This document shows, in pieces, positions 5,183 through 6,265 of a stretch of DNA of 6,265 nt. The notes under the pieces were generated by a model, which saw only the letters and a list, made by a program, of their open reading frames with translations, made no database searches and was not told the origin of the DNA. How positions within the stretch are numbered: position 1 is the stretch's first letter; each line of letters opens with the position of its first letter. The position numbers and the translations under genes were made by a program. Location of the stretch: assembly GCA_029287875.1 (NCBI GenBank), contig JARFQH010000189.1, positions 1 to 6,265 of the forward strand. The letters run 5' to 3'. The stretch comes from Desulfobacteraceae bacterium. GTDB taxonomy: Bacteria > Desulfobacterota > Desulfobacteria > Desulfobacterales > SG8-13.

Positions 5183-5542
5183 ATGTCAGATACGGAAAAA
5201 AGAAAACACCCGCGAGTACCAACCCACAACGTGGTATCCTATATTTGTCTCGACGCGGACGGGCACCAAATAGCCGAAGGAATGGGAACCACGGTTGACA
5301 TCAGCCAGGGCGGCACCCTGCTCGAAACCAGCCGTCCGATCGAAGCCGAATATATTCTTCTGATGTCAATCGATCTGGACAACAACGTGGTCGAGACCAA
5401 AGGCAAGGTCGCCCATTCACGATCAGTGGGGCCCGGTAAATATTTGACCGGCATTCAGTTTCTCGGAGAGCGCGAAGAAGTCACCCGGGTCGTTAAAAAC
5501 TTCATCATCGACTACCACAGCCGTAAAAACAAGAGCGGCTGA
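5183..5542 (+). CDS. Single-domain PilZ protein (probable c-di-GMP receptor)
   Basis: A 119-residue cytosolic protein that is essentially one PilZ domain. PilZ proteins bind the second messenger cyclic di-GMP and relay it to partners in motility, adhesion or exopolysaccharide export. Both ligand motifs are intact: RxxxR as R7-K-H-P-R11 near the N-terminus, and D/NxSxxG as D39-I-S-Q-G-G44. The later beta-barrel strands are recognisable (KGKVAHSR, then KYLTGIQF at 87-94), followed by a C-terminal helix ending in a basic tail (RKNKSG). The ATG at 5183 starts eight codons before the RxxxR core at the usual distance; the ribosome site is weak (GAGCGAAGA at 5167-5175). No diguanylate cyclase, phosphodiesterase or obvious effector is adjacent, so its target cannot be named. 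Binding is inferred from the motifs. Confidence 0.9.
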   Translation: MSDTEKRKHPRVPTHNVVSYICLDADGHQIAEGMGTTVDISQGGTLLETSRPIEAEYILLMSIDLDNNVVETKGKVAHSRSVGPGKYLTGIQFLGEREEVTRVVKNFIIDYHSRKNKSG

Positions 5543-5629
5543 CACCGCACCTGCCTGCCCGATTTTCCGCCCCAGCACCCGGCGCCATTTAAAAGTTCAC
5601 GGAGAACCGCTCGCGCGCCTCGACCCACC

Positions 5630-5658
5630 TTGAGAATTTGCCATGATTGTGGTAGGAT
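5630..5658 (+). promoter_or_regulatory. Sigma70-like promoter candidate for the DUF4124 gene
   Basis: TTGAGA at 5630-5635 (five of six to TTGACA) is followed after exactly 17 bases by TAGGAT at 5653-5658 (four of six to TATAAT). Spacing is optimal. Transcription would begin near 5665, about 190 bases before the DUF4124 start. Confidence 0.45.
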
Positions 5659-5671
5659 ATACGCAGTTTTG

Positions 5672-5830
5672 ATGCATCGATATCTTTTTCGGCCGGGTTG
5701 GTTGTACGGTCGTGCGCCTCAAAAAAATCTCACGTTTATAGTGTTACAGCGCTTGCTGCCCGCGGCCGTTCGCAGCGGGGCACCGATCGACCAATTGATG
5801 TCGGACGCCGAGCACCGCATGGCCGATTGA
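5672..5830 (+). CDS. Doubtful small ORF upstream of the DUF4124 gene
   Basis: A 52-codon frame from ATG 5672 to TGA 5828-5830, ending 26 bases before the DUF4124 start. Its product is basic at the N-terminus and ends SDAEHRMAD; I recognise no family. No ribosome-binding site precedes the ATG, and the predicted transcription start lies only a few bases upstream, so it would have to be translated almost leaderless. Codon use in the second half looks plausible, in the first half it does not. More likely an untranslated leader than a gene. Confidence 0.15.
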   Translation: MHRYLFRPGWLYGRAPQKNLTFIVLQRLLPAAVRSGAPIDQLMSDAEHRMAD

Positions 5831-5856
5831 CATTCGACTGTTCCAGGGAGGCTGAC

Positions 5857-6265
5857 ATGCTCAAAATCTCATTCGCCGCGATTGCCCTTTTCTTCCTGCT
5901 GCAGGTGCCGGCTCTGTCCGACAAGGTATTTGTCTGGACGGACGATAAAGGCGTCAAGCATTTCAGCAACACCGGCCCTTCAGAGTCGACCGAAGGGTTT
6001 CAGCAGGACAAGGAATTACCGTCCGAATCGACTTCCGGAAACCAACCCGCACCGAATATGACCGGCCCGGCGCAACAGCCGGAGACAAATGCCGACAATG
6101 AACCGACGGCCGACCCCGCAGATTCTCAATCCGCCGAAACAGAAACGGACCCGGATGCCGACTATATCGAGACCACCCGGCTTGACCTGATCGTTTTCCC
6201 CATTCCTCAGGACGACCTCGTCCAGCGTGAAAAATCGATTGTGGGCGATTTGCAGCAACAGCTGG
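5857..6265 (+). CDS. DUF4124 domain-containing exported protein (3' end beyond window)
   Basis: The first 136 codons are present and the frame is still open at the window end. The product starts with a Sec-type signal peptide (K3, hydrophobic core about 4-17, possible cleavage after ALS at 19-21), so it is probably periplasmic or envelope-associated. Directly after it comes the short DUF4124 core, KVFVWTDDKGVKHFSNTGP (23-41), with the conserved aromatic-W-x-D-x2-G-x3-F-S pattern. Residues 42-102 are an acidic, Pro/Ser/Thr/Gln-rich low-complexity linker, followed by an ordered-looking block (YIETTRLDLIVFPIP, 103-117) that may open a second domain. The ATG is set by AGGGAGG at 5845-5851, 5 bases upstream. 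The function of DUF4124 is not established; it is usually found next to other envelope modules. The C-terminal part needed to classify this one is missing. Confidence 0.85.
   Translation, partial: MLKISFAAIALFFLLQVPALSDKVFVWTDDKGVKHFSNTGPSESTEGFQQDKELPSESTSGNQPAPNMTGPAQQPETNADNEPTADPADSQSAETETDPDADYIETTRLDLIVFPIPQDDLVQREKSIVGDLQQQL

Larger units (their letters stand above)
5543..5856. other. Intergenic region between PilZ and the DUF4124 gene
   Basis: These 314 bases hold a good promoter candidate at 5630-5658 and a doubtful 52-codon frame (5672-5830). No strong terminator hairpin with a T-run follows the PilZ stop, so readthrough from PilZ cannot be excluded. No repeat or RNA gene is recognised in the first 85 bases. 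Confidence 0.5.

Noticed and set aside
5044..5298. 84-codon + frame overlapping the PilZ start
   Set aside because: It overlaps the clear PilZ domain in another frame and shows no family resemblance.

Overview
This window looks like chromosomal DNA from a Gram-negative, moderately GC-rich bacterium, most likely a Desulfobacterota (deltaproteobacterial) lineage. That placement is an inference from protein style (a tandem PAS-LuxR regulator, a single-domain PilZ protein, a DUF4124 envelope protein, a small CxxC protein) and from loosely packed genes with long spacers. No rRNA, tRNA, CRISPR array, transposase or phage gene is visible.

Layout: (1) 32-1495 (+) encodes the glutamate synthase (GOGAT) small subunit; its large-subunit partner may lie just upstream, outside the window. 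(2) 1496-1868 has no convincing protein gene, but holds an extended -10 promoter candidate, an 11-bp perfect inverted repeat and a terminator-like hairpin, in the order expected of a small RNA or an attenuated leader. (3) 1869-2132 (+) encodes a small cysteine-rich, zinc-ribbon-like protein. (4) 2156-2318 is a palindromic MITE-like element of about 155 bp, with terminal inverted repeats and a short target duplication. (5) 2419-3732 (+) encodes a regulator made of two nearly duplicate PAS modules, a coiled coil and a LuxR-type helix-turn-helix. (6) 3759-4688 (-), convergent with it, encodes an ornithine cyclodeaminase/mu-crystallin family protein, probably a cyclic imino acid (delta1-pyrroline-2-carboxylate) reductase; an 18-bp palindrome lies just upstream of its start. 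(7) 4689-5182 is a long divergent spacer with promoter candidates. (8) 5183-5542 (+) encodes a single-domain PilZ protein with intact c-di-GMP-binding motifs. (9) 5543-5856 is a spacer with a good sigma70-like promoter. (10) 5857 to the window end (+) encodes the N-terminal part of an exported DUF4124 protein.

The genes do not form one operon or one pathway. Amino-acid metabolism (gltD and the imino acid reductase) is interspersed with signalling (PAS-LuxR, PilZ). The least explained parts are the non-coding ones: the MITE-like palindrome next to the regulator, the structured region before the small Cys-rich gene, and several perfect palindromes near gene starts.
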